NCBI RefSeq assembly: GCF_000336755.1
Contig: NZ_AOLK01000011.1
Coordinates: 98,443 to 162,442 of the forward strand
DNA from: Haloferax elongans ATCC BAA-1513
GTDB taxonomy: Archaea; Halobacteriota; Halobacteria; Halobacteriales; Haloferacaceae
Length of the DNA: 64,000 nt
Direction of reading: 5' to 3'
The notes beneath the pieces were generated by a model. The model had not been told where the DNA came from. It searched no databases and was given only the letters and a program-made list of their open reading frames with translations. Positions 62,861 through 64,000 of the stretch are shown piece after piece (the first letter of the stretch is position 1; each line of letters opens with the position of its first letter). Made by a program: the position numbers and the translations under genes.

Positions 62861-63565
62861 ATGCACGATTCTCCAGTCGCACTTGTCACCGCAAGTAGTC
62901 GTGGCATGGGCGCGGCGTGCGCCCGCCGACTCGTGGACGATGGCTACACGCCCGTCCTCTTGTCAACGTCCGGTGCCGCCGTCCACCTCGCAGAAGACCT
63001 CGGCGGTGTCGGGTTCGAAGGTTCCGTGACCGACTCCGACGACCTCGCAGCGATGGTCGAGGCCGCCACGGAGACGTACGGTCGACTCGACGCCGTCGTC
63101 AACAATACCGGCCATCCACCGACTGGCGATTTGCTCGACATCACCGACGAGGAGTGGCGCGAGGGGATGGACCTCGTCTTGCTCAACGTCGTCCGCATGG
63201 CCCGACTCACGACGCCACTCTTGCGTGAAGGCGACGGCGGAAGCGTCGTCAACATCTCGACGTTCTCGGCGTACGAACCGTCGCCCGATTTCCCCGTCTC
63301 GTCGGTCCTGCGTGCGGGGCTTGGTGCCTACACGAAACTCTACGCCGACCGGTTCGCGGCCGACGGCGTGCGGATGAACAGCGTGCTCCCGGGATTCGCC
63401 GACAGTTACGAAGTCGACGACGAGACTCGCGAGCGAATTCCGATGGGCCGACCCGCTTCCGTCGAGGAAATCGCCGACTCCGTCGCGTTTCTGGTCTCCG
63501 ACGAGTCGAGTTACATCACCGGCCAGAACCTCCGCGTCGATGGCGGCCTGACGCGACACGTCTGA
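62861..63565 (+). CDS. SDR-fold protein with an atypical active site
   Basis: 234 residues. The Rossmann motif TASSRGMG (10-17) and NNTG (81-84) show a short-chain dehydrogenase/reductase. The YxxxK pair is absent. The helix reads SSVLR (147-151), placing Ser at the tyrosine site and Arg at the lysine site. Such divergent SDRs exist in FabG-like groups and may be catalytically changed. It precedes the orc gene on the same strand. Confidence 0.88.
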   Translation: MHDSPVALVTASSRGMGAACARRLVDDGYTPVLLSTSGAAVHLAEDLGGVGFEGSVTDSDDLAAMVEAATETYGRLDAVVNNTGHPPTGDLLDITDEEWREGMDLVLLNVVRMARLTTPLLREGDGGSVVNISTFSAYEPSPDFPVSSVLRAGLGAYTKLYADRFAADGVRMNSVLPGFADSYEVDDETRERIPMGRPASVEEIADSVAFLVSDESSYITGQNLRVDGGLTRHV

Positions 63566-63626
63566 CGACTGGAACCGATTTTTCTGGGGTGACAGCGGTG
63601 CCGTCTCACGCTACCCGTGGCAATCC

Positions 63627-63661
63627 CGTCGGGTCCGCTCACTTCGCTCACTCTCCCGACG
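63627..63661. repeat. Inverted repeat upstream of the orc gene
   Basis: CGTCGGG (63627-63633) and CCCGACG (63655-63661) flank GCTCACTTCGCTCACTC-type direct repeats. The 178-base gap between the SDR and orc genes holds this structure; I see no typical long origin-recognition boxes. Confidence 0.4.
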
Positions 63662-63743
63662 ACGTTCCACTCGCTTCGCTCGTGGCACTCCCGTCCGGCG
63701 TCGCGGTAAACGATTAAGTCCCCGGCGCGTGGTACTCTACTCG

Positions 63744-64000
63744 ATGAGGGAGGACCCCGAAGAGGGGATGTTGTCGTGGGACGAGACAGTGTTCCGCGAC
63801 GAGCACGTCTTCGAAATCGACCACATCCCGGAGACGTTCAACCACCGCGAGAGCCAACTCCGAAGCCTGAAGTACGCGCTTCGCCCGGCAGTCCGGGGTT
63901 CTCGCCCCCTGAACACGATGGTTCGCGGACCACCCGGGACTGGTAAGACCACCGCCGTCCAGAAGCTCTTCGGCGAGTTGGGCACGCAGTCGGGGGTTCG
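63744..64000 (+). CDS. orc: Orc1/Cdc6 family replication initiator, N-terminal part (runs off the window)
   Basis: 85 residues in the window from ATG 63744. The N-terminal IPETFNHRESQLRSLKYALRP precedes the AAA+ Walker A GPPGTGKTT (62-70), diagnostic of archaeal Orc/Cdc6. Many haloarchaeal orc genes sit beside origins, but none can be shown here. The remainder lies beyond the window. Confidence 0.92.
   Translation, partial: MREDPEEGMLSWDETVFRDEHVFEIDHIPETFNHRESQLRSLKYALRPAVRGSRPLNTMVRGPPGTGKTTAVQKLFGELGTQSGV

Noticed and set aside
63566-63743. Replication origin
   Set aside because: No long paired origin-recognition boxes or AT-rich unwinding region seen in the visible part.

Overview
The window is 64 kb of a very GC-rich archaeal chromosome, almost certainly from the haloarchaeal genus Haloferax. 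The proteins are strongly acidic, many genes look leaderless with a TATA box about 25-30 bases before the start codon, and there is a classic archaeal gene set: SRP54, thermosome, Rio1, aIF1A, TBP, PCNA, RFC small subunit, PriL, Hjc, two TatC proteins and Orc1/Cdc6. From memory, the CRISPR repeat resembles that of Haloferax mediterranei; I could not check this by a search.

Layout. 1-7.8 kb: N-terminal part of a giant secreted repeat protein, LysE exporter, 2-hydroxyacid dehydrogenase, srp54, two half-size MgtE-like genes and a Gate-domain membrane protein. 7.8-10.4 kb: the UPF0201/UPF0200 pair, a YccF protein, tRNA-Arg(UCU) followed by two partial copies of its 3' end, and small proteins. 10.6-16.9 kb: thermosome, a YjeF_N fragment, KH protein (Pno1-like), CPBP protease, rio1, eif1a and tyrS. 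16.88-16.98 kb: a three-way-junction fold that may be an RNA. 17.3-18.7 kb: an AT-rich island with one unknown membrane protein gene. 18.7-26.8 kb: DUF460 protein, SPFH protein, PhzF, RNase Z, RFC small subunit, archaetidylserine decarboxylase and small proteins. 27.0-27.4 kb: an orphan CRISPR array with 5 spacers and no cas genes nearby. 27.4-38.2 kb: tRNA G10 methyltransferase, tbp, CPBP protease, hisG, SAM-cycle genes (MTA/SAH deaminase and ahcY), regulators and a histidine kinase with an extra C-terminal membrane domain. 38.2-46.4 kb: SMR exporter, TrmB regulator, hjc, SWIM protein, priL, MFS exporter and a 7TM histidine kinase. 46.4-53.7 kb: pcn, another 7TM histidine kinase, an arsenic-type operon (arsR, two arsC-like genes, a membrane protein), rlmE, and a ribbon-helix-helix regulator with a queuosine-precursor-type transporter. 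53.8-64 kb: divergent tatC genes, SRPBCC protein, a degenerate histidine phosphatase, larE, a MutS-like protein, GNAT acetyltransferase, SDR and the start of an orc gene.

Most of the window is conserved housekeeping DNA: replication and repair (pcn, rfc, priL, hjc, mutS-like, orc), transcription (tbp, regulators), translation and rRNA maturation (eif1a, rio1, Pno1-like, tyrS, rlmE, trmG10, rnz) and export (srp54, tatC pair). Accessory content is limited to the CRISPR array, the AT-rich island, the tRNA-Arg repeat zone, short tandem repeats and the arsenic cluster. No gene-free stretch exceeds 300 bases except 26825-27401, which holds the CRISPR leader and array.
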